Source of the DNA: Varroa destructor
Lineage: Eukaryota > Arthropoda > Arachnida > Mesostigmata > Varroidae
NCBI RefSeq assembly: GCF_002443255.2
Contig: NW_019211455.1
Location: forward strand, 36,423,472-36,487,471
Direction of reading: 5' to 3'
Length of the DNA stretch: 64,000 nt
Part shown: positions 39,001-51,726 of the stretch, piece by piece
Layout of the letters: each line of letters starts with the position of its first letter
Position numbering within the stretch: the first letter of the stretch is position 1
Translations under genes and position numbers: made by a program
Notes under the pieces: model-generated
Told to the model about the DNA's origin: nothing
The model's database searches: none
What the model saw: the letters and a program-made list of their open reading frames with translations, nothing else

Positions 39001-39123
39001 ACATCTTCCGTGAGAGAACTTTGTAGGGTAGTTTACGGCATAGAAAAAAGGAGTAATCTCAACCAGGAAGATCGTGTTCTCATTGAAATTTGCTTGGATA
39101 AACTCAACGGACTGCTCAATTAA
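36077..39123 (+). CDS. Conserved-looking helical protein, 679 residues, function not established
   Basis: Two coding exons: 36077-36374 and 37382-39123. They join in phase 1 across an intron whose donor is GC (AAAG then GCAAGT) and acceptor TTCAG. The predicted protein is 679 residues, almost all amphipathic helix. It has no signal peptide, membrane span or catalytic motif I can see, and resembles a helical-repeat scaffold. Landmarks are LVDDFLALQERCMTLEKIN at the N-terminus, GFIRLLQTTSTLYNEIQQ at the junction, and DRVLIEICLDKLNGLLN at the end. The C-terminal third faintly recalls the FIRRM/C1orf112 family (recombination and mitosis regulator). That is a weak guess and no symbol is given. The ATG immediately follows TTACAG, so an upstream exon may exist. 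The second exon is open for 581 codons, so coding status is secure. Confidence 0.85.
36830..37030 (+). repeat. Second copy of the tRNA-headed SINE-like repeat
   Basis: Lies in the intron of the 679-residue gene. It shares ACGTATTTG-CTGCTAA with the element at 2646-2800, and GTCTCATCGAA-GA in the tail (37009-37022). The middle parts do not obviously align. No intact B box remains. Confidence 0.35.
37191..37230. repeat. Palindrome with 14-bp arms and 12-base loop
   Basis: GATCCATGCATGTG (37191-37204) pairs exactly with CACATGCATGGATC (37217-37230), in the intron of the 679-residue gene. Confidence 0.85.
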
Positions 39124-40603
39124 GAAGTTACCACATATTATTATTTCTTTATTTTTAGAAGCTTCATTGAAAATCTAAACGGTTGTTGATGTTAGTTACG
39201 CTATTTTTTAGTTGTTTAGATTCAGATTGGTATCTATAGATATATGTATATATGGTACCTAGGTAAGTTTAATGGAAACAAAAACACATGCAAGTAATAT
39301 GTACTGTGATGCAGCATACGGCATGTAGAAACAGCACAGACTCTGATATGGCGATGGGTTTGATTATTGTGTTGCAGTTTTTATCTAGACTTTGCTACAA
39401 AGGACTCATATAGCTGTGCATAATCGCTCATTATAGTGGTATAATATAGGCATATATATATGTTCACCAGAAGATTCAGGACGAAATGACCGATGCCAAA
39501 TAGCGGATATGATATATCTTCATTTTCAATTGATGCGTGAATTATGATATTAACAAATAGACATAAATTTGTGATGCCAGTACATGGTTGCTAGTTTTCA
39601 TTTATCGGTAACTAGCGAGTCTTACATGAGCAGATGCCAGATCCTGCCTAGTGCAGTCTTAGTAATTAACAAAAAGCCGAGCGAAACAGAAAACTTCAAA
39701 ACATCGTTAAGAAGAGGAAATCTTTTTATAGAACTATTTCTCTATAATTTTTTTGCAACATAGTAAGTTAAATTGATTTGACGAATTAACAATTATTGTA
39801 TACTGTGATCTAGATCTACTGTTGGTGCTATCTGCTACTTGAAACTTTTCGAGTAAAGTGGTTTTAAACAAAGTAAAGCAAATCGCGGGAACTGCTAAAT
39901 ATAGAGTCATATTAAAATGCATGTTAGCTAAAAGATTTCTTATCCTAATTTGATGATTATAAATCTGGTATTCAATATTTTAATGAGTTAATGAAATAGT
40001 CATGGTTTGGATGTTTCAATGAGTCAATTATAAATACACATACTTTGTTCAACATGCCCAAGACATATTAAATCGCTTTGGAAACTCTTTCAGTAATATT
40101 TTAAGGTACTGCAGCTTACCCGATTTCAAGCCATCAATTTGGCGAAGTGCTAAAATCTGGTATGTGGGTCATAGAAATTTTGTGTTCTTTAATCTTCAAG
40201 CTACAAGAGTTTAAGATGGAAATGTATGCTTAGATATAAGAATCTGGCCTAAATTAGGCCTCCTGACGACAATAACTTCAAAGAAATTTGTGGGTATCAA
40301 ATATGTTAGTAATTGCTAAAAGAAGAAATTTATTGCGGATCCATCTTCAGGCTCAACCGCCCGTTGCTCGCTGTTTATTTATCTACCGAATGCGTTCATC
40401 CGCCGTTATTCTTTTGCGTGTATGAACTGTTCGATTTTCGGTTGCAAAAGCGCGCTGCTCCATCCGGTGGACTTGATGATGTAGTGTTGTCTTCTAATTC
40501 GTGTTAGAGACGCTAGTTACTCCTGTAGTACAAATAGACAAACGGACAAGGCATTGTTCTTGTTGTTTCTTGGAAGACCAATTTTGGCCAAGGAGGCGAG
40601 CGG
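39124..40603. other. Intergenic region between the 679-residue gene and PAM16
   Basis: AT-rich, with no conserved coding sequence. It should hold the 3' end of the upstream gene and the promoter of PAM16. The 250 bases before the PAM16 ATG are less AT-rich, consistent with a promoter or 5' untranslated sequence. Confidence 0.5.
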
Positions 40604-41008
40604 ATGGCCAAGTACCTTGCGCAGATCATAGCCCTGGGAGCGCAGGCTGTTGGACGGGCCTTTGCTAGAGCCGTTCGACAAGAAATTAACGCAAGCCAAC
40701 AGGCAGCTGCAAGGATGGGCCACAACCGGCCTGAACGTGCAGCCGCTAATGCCAAGGCAGGTATGACCCTTGAGGAGGCGCTGCAGATTCTTAACGTTGG
40801 ATCGAAGATGGACCCAGTCGAGGTTGAAAAAAACTACAAGCACCTTTTTGAAGTAAATGACAGGTCAAAAGGTGGCACGTTGTATCTGCAGTCCAAAGTT
40901 TTTCGCGCAATGGAAAGAATACAAGAAGAACTTAAAATGAATGAGCAAGATACGTCAGTAAAATATAAACCCGTAGAAAAGGTCAACAAGCAGACGAGCC
41001 GCCTTTAA
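40604..41008 (+). CDS. PAM16: Mitochondrial import motor subunit PAM16/TIM16 (Magmas)
   Basis: Peripheral subunit of the TIM23-associated import motor on the matrix side of the inner membrane. With TIM14 it regulates mtHsp70 ATPase activity during protein import. One exon encodes 134 residues, close to the family's usual 115-140. The start [20 protein letters not shown] matches the conserved hydrophobic N-terminus. The J-like domain (about residues 54-110) has [26 protein letters not shown] and FYLQSK-like [18 protein letters not shown] stands where true J proteins have HPD, as expected for this degenerate J domain that does not stimulate ATPase. The tail is short and polar. AATAAA at 41063-41068 is a likely polyadenylation signal. 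The Drosophila orthologue is black pearl. Confidence 0.97.
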   Translation: MAKYLAQIIALGAQAVGRAFARAVRQEINASQQAAARMGHNRPERAAANAKAGMTLEEALQILNVGSKMDPVEVEKNYKHLFEVNDRSKGGTLYLQSKVFRAMERIQEELKMNEQDTSVKYKPVEKVNKQTSRL

Positions 41009-41062
41009 ATGTACAGTAATGTGGGATGGTTGTAACGACAAGCCGGCAGCAGTGGCGTCTCG

Positions 41063-41068
41063 AATAAA
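41063..41068 (+). terminator. Likely PAM16 polyadenylation signal AATAAA
   Basis: AATAAA lies 55 bases after the PAM16 stop codon, on the coding strand. Confidence 0.6.
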
Positions 41069-44000
41069 GAAGAAAATGTATCATTAACGTTTTAGGAAAT
41101 CTGGTAATCGCTGTGAATGGCCACAGATATAATTACCTAAATAGGTTATATACTTTAATGGATTTATAATAGAATGTTAATCATTGTAGGATAGACTTGA
41201 AAAATCATTTGTGGCCAAAAAGCAACCAGAGAACAATAATACATTAGAATAGGTGTAAATACTTCTGTTGTAGTTTGATATTAAAGGGAAAGAGGTCGTA
41301 TTTACGGCATTATATGCTAATGTTTGTTTAATAATCTGTATCAAGAATAAAAAAGTGTGGTGCAACATAGATACCTGAATACTTGAACATGCGCCCATTT
41401 TTTGCGTAATGGTAAAAATGCCTACCTTATATTTTTTGCAGAGACTCATTATTTGTGAGTATCATGAAACTGCAGGAAACGAGTCTTAGTGGTTTAGTTA
41501 TGAGATCCTTAAGAGGAGTTTTTACACTTGCAGCCAAAGGGAAATATGGCCAGTCATTCATCGGACGTTTTCATGTATTAAAGCAGCATTACCATATCGG
41601 TGAAATCGTAATTCCGTAAAAACAAAAAGCTCTATGCGCATTTACGGAACTTTGTGCACTTAATAAGTTAGTTAATTTTTTTGATTTTTCAATTTTATCC
41701 CATTACATGCAAAAATCATGAGTACCACTACTCGTATGCTTATCTTTTTGAACGTATATATATATATATAATATCCCCAAAGAAATAGCTAACACGATAA
41801 TTGCTTTAAAACGTATAAAAAGTAAGTGCTTTTATTATTAATATAAAGCATTTTTATTTAACTAGTCATCACATTTAACTAGTCACATCCTATGATAAAG
41901 CCAACAGCAAGTTTGTACCGAATCGAACGGCGTTTTCACCGTTAACGAAGTATGCTATGTAATTTAATTTTAACTTTTGTTAATTTTATAGCTTATTAAT
42001 TAAAGTGAATTTTATAGGAGAATTGCGCATAACAACAAGATTACTGCTCTTCTCTTGTATACAAAAAGTGAGGGTAAGTCGCGGTTATATTGCCAATAAT
42101 ATGTCTCAAAGTGCTGCTAATGCTTGCTTGCTAGCTGAGATTTGTAAATCCAGCATTATTGTAAGAACAAGAATAGTCTATATTTCTCTCATAGATTATT
42201 AGGCGTTATTCAGCAGTTTAGCGTTGATTCATTAATTAAACAAGGACAGAGCCATGTTGGGGCATCGGGGCTTTTCTTGTTTTTAGCGTGCATTCGAGAT
42301 ATGTTGGATATTAAGTTTCCTCTTTAAGCAAGCCGATATATGTATATAGAGCGAGAAAGAGAGAGAGAGAGTTCCTAGTAGTAATTATTGTTAATAACGA
42401 GAAGTAGGAAGGCGGAATAACTAACACTAGAGTTGTGAAATAACTTATTAATAATATTGAAGGATTCTGGGGTATTTGAAGGGCTCGTTGGAGGGATCGC
42501 TTTGTTGGTTGTATTATCATTAGTATTATTATTATTATGGTAAAAAACACTATTCTTTACACCCAGGTCTAGAATGATCCCCATTCACATGAATCTGTCT
42601 TCAGTGATACATTCGTCTATGATACACATATTTAGAGCTTAACTCCAAATAATTCCAATAACGATTTTGTAATCGCATAGTAGCAAGATGTTTGATGATA
42701 AGGAGAGTCCGCTCTCCTATGACACGAAACATCGGCTGCAAATTAATCTTATAAAACGACCAACGACCGATGTTCTCTCCACAAATTTTTACCTCTACAA
42801 TCAGAACTCTATAAGGTGGCGAAGTCACAGAACACCCTAGTTGGACTCTCTCAGTGGTGTCATTTTGCGGCCAGGTTGCACGTGCAGTCTAATACTATCG
42901 GTGACATATAATCTTACTATGGCGTGAAATTAATGCCAGTGGCCAACAGTCGATACCAAAGCTGACGTATAGTGACTTTTACAGTAGCAAACAACGGCAA
43001 GAATACCCAAATAAATAGACGTAGACTGTTGAAATTTGCCGTAGCTCTTACACTCCGCACTAAAGAATAGGCGCCTAAATGGTGGGAGCTTCAGAGACTT
43101 CAGCCCTCCTTTCATAAAATACTCATATCATACGAGAAAGTCAGCCTGGCCATGCACTATCCTTACAGCGCTGTCGTAAGTTCACCTCATCCTTTTTGGA
43201 CTTTTAGTTTTCCCACCTCGCCTGATTGCGTTTGGGGTTCACATCGTAATATGTATTATTATACTGACCTATGCAGATTTACATCAATCCCACACGACAT
43301 TAAACCGCATAAACGTGTACTGCGCAATCATCTAGCTAAATGCTATATAAACTTATTTGTAAATATAAAGGTGCAAGCAGCTTACACCACATACAATCTA
43401 TGAGTATAATAATGCTAAGCAATAAAAGTTGCCAGCAAATTCTTGATATCTGCGATGCATAGGCAAGCTCTTCAGAAAATTCTATGCAGATCACCTCTGA
43501 TTTATTCGTGCGACGTTCATACTTTTGTTTGTTGGATATCATATGAGCATTTTTCAATGATATCAGCCTCACAAGAACTCCTTTCGTTGAATAACACCAT
43601 GTCTTTCAATCTGAACAAATGTAAACGCATTATTTTTTTATTGATCATGCAGATGATGGGAAAAATTGCAAAGCGTGTCTACCATTAGATGAGATCAAAA
43701 GCCCATTTAGAAGAGCTTGAACGCTCAGAACAATATTTATCGCTTATTTCAGTTCCCGTTATCTTTGACACCGCCGTAGTACTATAGAAAAACGGAACTG
43801 TGTCAAGCACGTAAGATAACACTTTGGCAGCGTAATTTTGACTCATTCTTGTATCTTTTCAACTTTTATTTCATTTTTGATACATGCAATTGTAGGCTGC
43901 TATTGTCGTTTCTGGCCACCATTTTATTTCCTGTAAGCTAACTCATATCGAAATATGTGCTTTTACAAATACTTATACAACAGCGTGGTCTAGGTGTCAG

Positions 44001-45910
44001 GCTGTCTTGCGAAGAAAAACCGTGTAGACCCGCGCAAAATAACTGGAAGTATAATCTAATAATAATGCGTTCGAAATCTCTTTCCGAATCAAATCCTATA
44101 AATGTTCAAAAAACACTAAATTTGCATAACGCGCTCAGCATAAGTTCAAAGACAGTTCTAGCAGCACCTTTCGAAAAGAAGTTCAGTGTGAGTAAATATT
44201 ATCTAAGTTTACTAAAAAGCACAGAAACAAATTTGAAAATCAAAGCATTTGATAAAAATATGTCCACACGCCTTAAGACCAATTTCTGCATATAGCAGAG
44301 GATTGATAGCATAATGCATCAAACGTTACTTTTTATATTTTAAGAAATAATAACTATCAGATGTTTATATTGGATATTATGTGATATTTCTTCTAATATG
44401 CACTTATTGAGTATATTTTGATAAATAACATTCTAATCTCTATAGATCTTCGATTTTAACATTACTTGACAACCAGGAATAATATCACTCACAGTAGTAT
44501 AAATAAAGGTTCGGGCCGAAAGTCTGCCCAGATGAATATGAAGCGCAAAGATAACCTACGGAAAGCAACTCTAGACACACATTTCTGCAAATGTCGCCAT
44601 TCAAAACACATTAGAATAGGTAAAGAGAGGAGAAACATGTATAGAAGGTGTTAAAGGTATTAGATACGAGCTTCGGTTAAACATCTTCATAAATTAAATG
44701 AAGTCAGCACCATCTTTATTTTTAAGTATGTGTGGCAGAATCCGAAGTGTATTTTATAATATCATATACTATTAGGGTTGCCTGTAGTGAATATAAGAAG
44801 CGGTCAGCCAAAGTAAATTGAAAGACGAGTGGATTGGATTGGAAGAACGAATCAAATGTTAACATATCTATTCTTTTATCCACATATTCTTTAACACAAT
44901 TGCTTGAGTTGATTCGGCATTACTGCCTAAGACATCAATAACGGCGAGCAAACATATGCGACTGACCAACTGCTTTTATATATAGATTTCACAGAATCAG
45001 CATGTTTCGAAAATAAAATTATATTCCCAAGCACCATTTTAATATCTATTGTCTCTTTTGTAATAATCACTGGTATCGCCTACCGCCTTCCCGATAAATC
45101 TGCAGAGAGCAAATCCTTATCGGTCGGCAGGACCGCGAGTTCATGGTTTTTATTAATACAGTGGTCACCTCGTGTAAAGACAGTCCCACTTTTTGTGAAG
45201 TGGCATTACTTAGCCATCGGTTACTTCATAGGTATTTTTGATACCGTTGGAGCAAGAAGAAGACCGACGGAACATCGCCATAATTTGTGGGAGAGCAAAC
45301 ACAACTTTACAGTAGCCGAAAGATATGCTTAAATGGCGTCTGGAGAACAACTCATCTGCTGCGAAATCAGTGAAATAATTGAAAGCATAACTCATAGGGC
45401 GGATTCGATAAATTGAGGCAGAATCAGAGCGACTCAATATTCGCATTTCGGATATCTTTGATATCATTTCATTTCTATTCATGGATCAGGGGGAAAACTA
45501 TTGATGACAACCTACCGCGAGGAGCGCCTCATTCCCATTATTGCGAATATTAAAAGTATGACAAAGGCTGCTGAGCGGATCAGAAAGTCAAAAACTATTT
45601 TTAATAATTTAACTGAAAAAGCAATTTTAGTTAATTAAGGGTAGTTGTATGATTAAAAAGGTAATTTGATGTACCATGTTAAAAAAATGTTCACGTATTT
45701 TTCAGAAACTTTTTCCCATATTCCCCCACTTCTTCTTTGTATCGTTCTCTCTGCTCTTGCAGCTCAGTGTGCTACCATGGTAATTAATACGTTGTGACTG
45801 AAATTTCAACTCGACAGAACTCTTCTAAAATTGACGTTCCCAGTCAAAAAAAATGTATTTAATATATTCGACATTTTCAATACTATGACGATACTATCAC
45901 TATAAAGATT
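41069..45910. other. Gene-poor intergenic stretch
   Basis: No recognisable gene. It includes a (TA)n run near 41755-41772 and a (GA)n run at about 42353-42371. A plus-strand frame at 43957-44295 and another at 44484-44654 look weakly protein-like, but they do not join in phase and match nothing I know. Confidence 0.45.
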
Positions 45911-46790
45911 ACTCAGGAGTGGTTTGCCAAATTTGAAAACGGTGTCCGGAACCTGGAGGATGCTATCCACCCTGCACAATCATCTGAGTTTGATGACTCG
46001 AAAGGGAATGACCGATCAGCAACGGTATGGACGAAAAGACAGACTGTAGCCATACGACTTATGTTAATCACATTAAATCTTTTGCCTTTACACAGAAATT
46101 TGGAGTTTGGATACCTCGTAAAATCTCTAAACCTAACAAAAAATGGTAACTTACCACTGCATCTCAACATCTCGTCCAGTATCGAACATTACGCGGCCGC
46201 AATGTTTGATTCTTACACAAAATTATCACCGGTGACGAGAAGTGGTGTCTGAATGTCATCACAGATCAGAGGTCGAAGTGGGCAAAAAGTCCAGCCTCAG
46301 GGTCCAAATCCACCTTCTTATAAAATAATATTATACCTTGCGTTTGGCGAAATTGCAAAAGCCTACTTCACTGGGAACTGCTTTCTACGATACAGATAAC
46401 TAATTGGCACGGCTATGTTGTCTGATTGCGTGAAGTCAACGCGTATTTTCAAGAAAAAAGGCTCGGCAAACGAAGTTACGTCTCTTCTTCTCCATGAGAA
46501 CGTGAGGCCACACAAGATGAACATCGTTAAAGCTGTCCTCCTGGACTATGAGTGACAGATTTTATTGCACTCTCCTTATTCTCAGAATTTTAAGCTGACA
46601 AATTTTCACCTTTTCCGTTTAAGTATCACCTTCCTGGCTTTACCCTCGACAATGGTCAAGAACTCAAAAAGTGGTTGAAAAAGTTCTTCGAGGTAAAAAC
46701 CGTTGTTTTCTGGCAAGGTAGCATACATCATTCGGTACGAGGATGAAAGAAGGTCGCGCAGGAAGATAGGTGGTATATAATGTAATAACT
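45911..46790 (+). mobile_element. Decayed mariner transposase relic
   Basis: Plus-strand fragments in shifting frames trace a mariner-family transposase from the N-terminal DNA-binding part to near the end. QEWFAKFENGVRNLEDA lies near 45915, LGVWIPRKISKPNKK near 46100, FLHKIITGDEKWCLNV near 46215, LLHENVRPHK near 46490 and LHSPYSQNFKLTNFHLF near 46570. The first catalytic Asp (TGDEKW) is kept. The second (normally HDNARPH) is Glu and the third region (normally YSPDLAPSDYHLF) has lost its Asps. With several stops and frameshifts it cannot be active. Terminal inverted repeats were not found by eye. Confidence 0.85.
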
Positions 46791-49700
46791 GATTGTCGCA
46801 GGAACAAAAAGATACGAAAGTTCGGTTCAGTAAAAGACACTGAAACTTTATTTTTATCTAATATGATAAATGAATAATATGCACATTTATTACCTCTAGA
46901 TATAAAAACATGCTAGTATTTGTTTGTATTTAAACCCATGGTGGCGATTACTGGAAGGCGATAATTATGGACTAATGGAAAATAATACTCATAATTTGTG
47001 GGAAATAGGAAAGCTGGATCGCATTTTTCTGATCACGAGTTACAATCCCTACATTAAATATGTAACTACATGGGGGTTCGAGTGTGCGGACTACATGGAT
47101 ATATAATTCTTTAATCGCTTCCGATTTGGATTCCATTAGAGCGCAAATGGGCGATGGCCTTCGATACGACGTACTATCGAAATCTAAGCATATCCAAAAA
47201 GCATGCCACACAAACTTTCCCTTCCTTAGATTGCAGGGGATAACTTATAGAACTAGCAATAGTTAGACGTATAAATCGTATCCATAATGACCTGTGTAAG
47301 CGACAACGTTGATCGTAACAACTGATTTTAGCACATATAGAAAAAAAACATTTCCTAGAACTTCCTAACTTTCCTAAACCACACGCAACAGTCGGTCAAC
47401 TATCCTATAAGTGAAACTCTCATTGATTTAGTTTCATGCTCGGAAGAACGAATGTGTACAATAGAAGTAGCCATCCAATCGGGTCCCATACTATCGAATA
47501 CTTTTTGTTTTTTTTTTAAACAGACAATGACCCAGTAATAAATAAGTTGAACTCTAAAAATGTTGACCACAACGAAATTATCAAGTATCAAAAGGCGTGG
47601 ATTTTCCGGGTACCCAAAGCGGAAGAGACAACTACCCAAGGAGCACGAGAAAAATTTCGTCTAGTGCTATGTCGAGTAACATGATGATTGGCATAGTCGC
47701 AAAACAAATAAAAGAAATCGTGAACTTAGAACGTGCTTTTGAAAAGATCTTGTTCTGTTGATACTAGTGTTGTATATTAAAAGAGTTACATCGTACGGGT
47801 CTGGGAAACCTCTTATTCACGTTGTTTATTGATGAGGTAAAACACAAATTGTCTGGCCCTATAAACTTGCAGCACACGGGGATGATGTTACATATACGAC
47901 CTTTGACGAGTAAAACGGTCTCCGAAGTGCTACGAAAACTCTTACACAACTCCTGACTTGTGGATTTAAAAGTGATGTGACATGGGTTTGAAGCAGCGCA
48001 CTTGGGTTTAAAAAATCTGCAGAGAAACACAACCATGGGAACTATCTTTTCAACAAATTTGATAATTAAAGATCTCGAAATTTGTTTTTCATAGTTCATG
48101 TACATTAAGCCTTGTTGAGTAGAGTATACATGTGGCTAGTCGGTGCTCACGTTATGCAACTTGACGCTTATTAGAAGTTCACGTGTAGTGTATATGTGTA
48201 TATTGCATTAATAAATCCCATACGGTTTCACTGTTAACGCGCTCATGCCAGTCGAGTACGACGCCCATCGCTATCACGATTATGTGATCTTACCGTTCTT
48301 GAAGGATACAAGCAACGATTTTATGCGATGTTGAATTTATATAAAATGTCGAAAAAAGGTCAATCGTGATGTCATTTGTAATAGATTGGGTGAAAATGCG
48401 CTGATGTGCCGTGTTCTAGAAGGACCCTCTAGAAGAAGAGTAAGGAGATTCAGTGGTTGAGTTGACGAGACCTAAGGGCAATACAATTTTTTTGATGAAA
48501 CACAAATTCAAAAAGTTTACAACGTGTCGCAAAGGTTTACCCATGACTCACCACAAGCCTTATACATTTGCAAAGTGATATGATTAAATGTATATACCTT
48601 TCAGTTAACGAGATTACCTTAAAAACAGCAACTAATATTACATTATTACACGATATTAGAAGAACCGAGCTCAATTCTCTGAGAGAAATTAAGTTATGAG
48701 CGTATTACAAAAGAACTTAGATAAGAGTGCCCGCAAGTGTTTGCTCGTATTCACAATAAAGCATGTAATAAACCCAGCGAATAAACATCAGAAGACAGAA
48801 TTAGAGAAAAAAAGTTCATATAAATTATAAATAAACGAAAAAGGATACCAATGGGGACTTAATTTGAACTACACACTATCGACTTTCTTTGCAAACTGCA
48901 TATAAGGGTTTAAAATAGAGCGTCATTGAAAAGTCGAAATAAAACAAGAAAGGTAACAGTAGATGCATGTCTTTGTAAAAAGACAATAGTAATGCATTAT
49001 TGCATTACATTATTATAGTAATGCAGATAATCGTACAACTACTCGAGGCGAGGCTCCACACTTCACTGGCAATAAGCAAGGAAGAGTTTAACTTTATACA
49101 TATATATATATCTGTGCACCTGCTTAGAGTTATTAAATTGAATAAAACAAAATGCGGGAAATGGTCGCTCGTTTCAAAAGCGGTTTACCGATCGATCGGT
49201 ATGGCGGCAACAAACGGCTTCCTCCGCACATGACAGCTTAAATTTCAACCTAGAGGCGCTCTGCTTACCGAACAGCTGATGGTGCGTGTAACATTAAAAG
49301 ATGACTGTCGTGCGGTACTACGTTTTGGATGAGCCGACTAACCGAGTGGACTAGATCGTACCGTGTCCAATGCTACTTTTTCAACTGTATTCAGTTTTGC
49401 TCAAAATATCAGATCAGGACAAACTTTTTTTGATAAGCCTCTGTGTTAGCTCAGCGTTAAATGATTGGAGATCTAATACCCCGCCCCTGAAAGTCTAAAT
49501 TGTTCTCGACTAGCTTGTTATGGCCAGAATCGATGGATACGACAACTTCTCGGTAAGCTCTTAAAGAACGCAAGAAGGACTGTGGAGGCAAGGCAAACAT
49601 CGATTGATTCTTTTCACATAGAAATAAATGGTTGTCAGAGTTTTTTAGACTGTTCAGTTCATAATTTCGGGAATAGCAGACGAATCATAAGGATCTAACA

Positions 49701-51726
49701 GGGTACCACTTTAGAAAAATGGGTAACGCCGCAATGATATTTTTATCATTCGTTTTACATTATTTGGTACCTAGTTTTTCTCATTGTTGTTTACACCTTG
49801 AAGGCATGGTAAAGTATTTCAGGCGCTTTAACCTATCTATTTAATTAAAAGCGTCTAAAACGTTTGGACTTAAAGAAGACGCAAGATTGCTTGTTTTATT
49901 ACACTGCTCGAAATGCAACTGAATGCAATTTTATTGTCAAGTTATATTTCCGGGAAGCCTCTGTCGTGATAACAGCTTCTATTAGGTAGGTTTTATGTTG
50001 AGGCTTAATTCCTGAAAAAATAAAAATTAATTTTTTATTGATTTTATAGGAAAACATGTCAGCGGTTTTTGTTAGCACCGGCATATCTCCGTCATAGCGT
50101 CATTCTATCTTTGAGTCTGATGGAGGATAATTATGGATTTACTGCATTTTACTTTTAGTGTTAAGATTCTGTGTTCTTACGAGGATTACCGATGATCATC
50201 CCTTGGCTGCAGCTGATCACGGAAGGCATTTGAATACGGGTAAAAAAGTTCAGAAAAACAAATAAAAATTATAGAAAAATTAATCAAATACAAGTCCGTA
50301 ATGATCAAGTCAAATTTGTTAACATCCAAATCAAACGATAGGATCGCAGAGCAAAAAAAAACGGTAAACGAATATCACTGGACTTAAGAAAATGATAACA
50401 CCAATGAAACGTCAACCTTTTCGGTGTGTTTTAGTAAGTAAAAATGTTATTTTTGGCAATACACGCTTCGTGCTAATACTTAATGCTTTAAAAACTGCAA
50501 TTTTAATTAAACACTTGCTCATTGCCCCACGTTGCACGATGTCCAAAGATTCACAAATATATGTATCAGCCTCTTTCGCTCTATCATTCTACCGAATTGT
50601 AATCATGTTGTCGTGGTTCTTCTCATTCATCTAGCTCACCTATTATACTGGTTTTATTAATAATGCCTTTAGAATATTTAAAGATGACTTTTTGACAGCA
50701 TACGGCTTTCAGTGATCCAGGTATAATTAACTACGCTTTTCCCCTAACAGCAATGTATCCTAATATATATTTGCCATAATACAACCAACTGTGCGCAATG
50801 AATTCGTTTACTCTGTTTGTGTAGTTTGTACACTATGGTCCGTAAGTCAAGCTGAACAAAGATGATCTACTATGTGTCCGTCAGGTCACACAAATAGAAA
50901 AGAATAAGAAAAAATCTTCAGCCTTCTAGTGATTAGACGTATGAAAACTCCGCACACAGAAAAGCATGTCTCTATCATTTAGCATCACTACTGTGATGGT
51001 AAATCAATGTACGTGCTGTTGCCGAAAACTGTAATGACGAACAAAAGCAGTTACGTTTCGAATTGCGGTTCATGATAGAAAAGGTTTTTTTTCGTTTGTT
51101 GCGCCATCTGAGTTCGAAATACTGTTCCTTTTTCTGTTAGTTTGCTACTAAGCAGGAATTATACGAATTTATGTTTAATGGTTTTGATGAGCTGAGTAAT
51201 AAGTGTCTGTTTGACTAATAACATGAACAGTGTAATAGAAATTTCAACATTTTTGCAACAATCTCAATCTCAAGAGCTTTTCTGTTTTTGCTTGTAAGCA
51301 ATCGGCAAATGCGTACAGAAACAACTAACTACATTTATTAGAGACACGCAACAAGATTATTACAGTTTTTTTAATTTTTGATATATAGTGTAAATATGAA
51401 ATTAATAAAACCGCAATTTAGCCACCGGAAATTGTATCGTCAGTTACAAATTAAAGCTTTCTCATCTGGCTGAAGTAAACATTTTTTATTCATGCAGATT
51501 ATCTGTCTGTGAGTAATTAAGCCTAGTAACTTCGAAATTCAAATGAATTATCTGGATTTTTGTGTTCAGTTAATTATTGCTGAGTGAGTATACTGCTGTG
51601 TCTTTTCAGCCATCGATTGGGCGCCGGGCCTATATCGTAACGACCTCTTAACAACTGGTTGTACACAATTTGCTAGATAAAACTATATTCTTTAGATAAC
51701 ACGGTCAGCATCGTGGTGCAATTCAT
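46791..51726. other. Gene-poor intergenic stretch upstream of TMEM192
   Basis: About 4.9 kb with no gene I can support. Frames of 60-113 codons occur on both strands but have random composition. A plus-strand stretch around 48230-48500 has loosely protein-like pieces broken by stops and may be an unidentified transposon fragment. A short GTAATGCA/TGCATTAC hairpin lies near 48988-49007. The TMEM192 promoter should lie toward the right end. Confidence 0.45.

Noticed and set aside
43957..44654. Two plus-strand frames as possible exons of one gene
   Set aside because: A good-looking donor (GTGAGT) follows the first, but no acceptor joins the second in a compatible phase, and neither matches a known protein.
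47764..48105. 113-codon minus-strand frame
   Set aside because: Composition looks random (Cys, Phe and Lys from AT-rich DNA), with no homology recalled on either strand.
49440..49500. Possible tRNA gene
   Set aside because: Only an A-box-like TTAGCTCAGCG is present, with no B box or cloverleaf.
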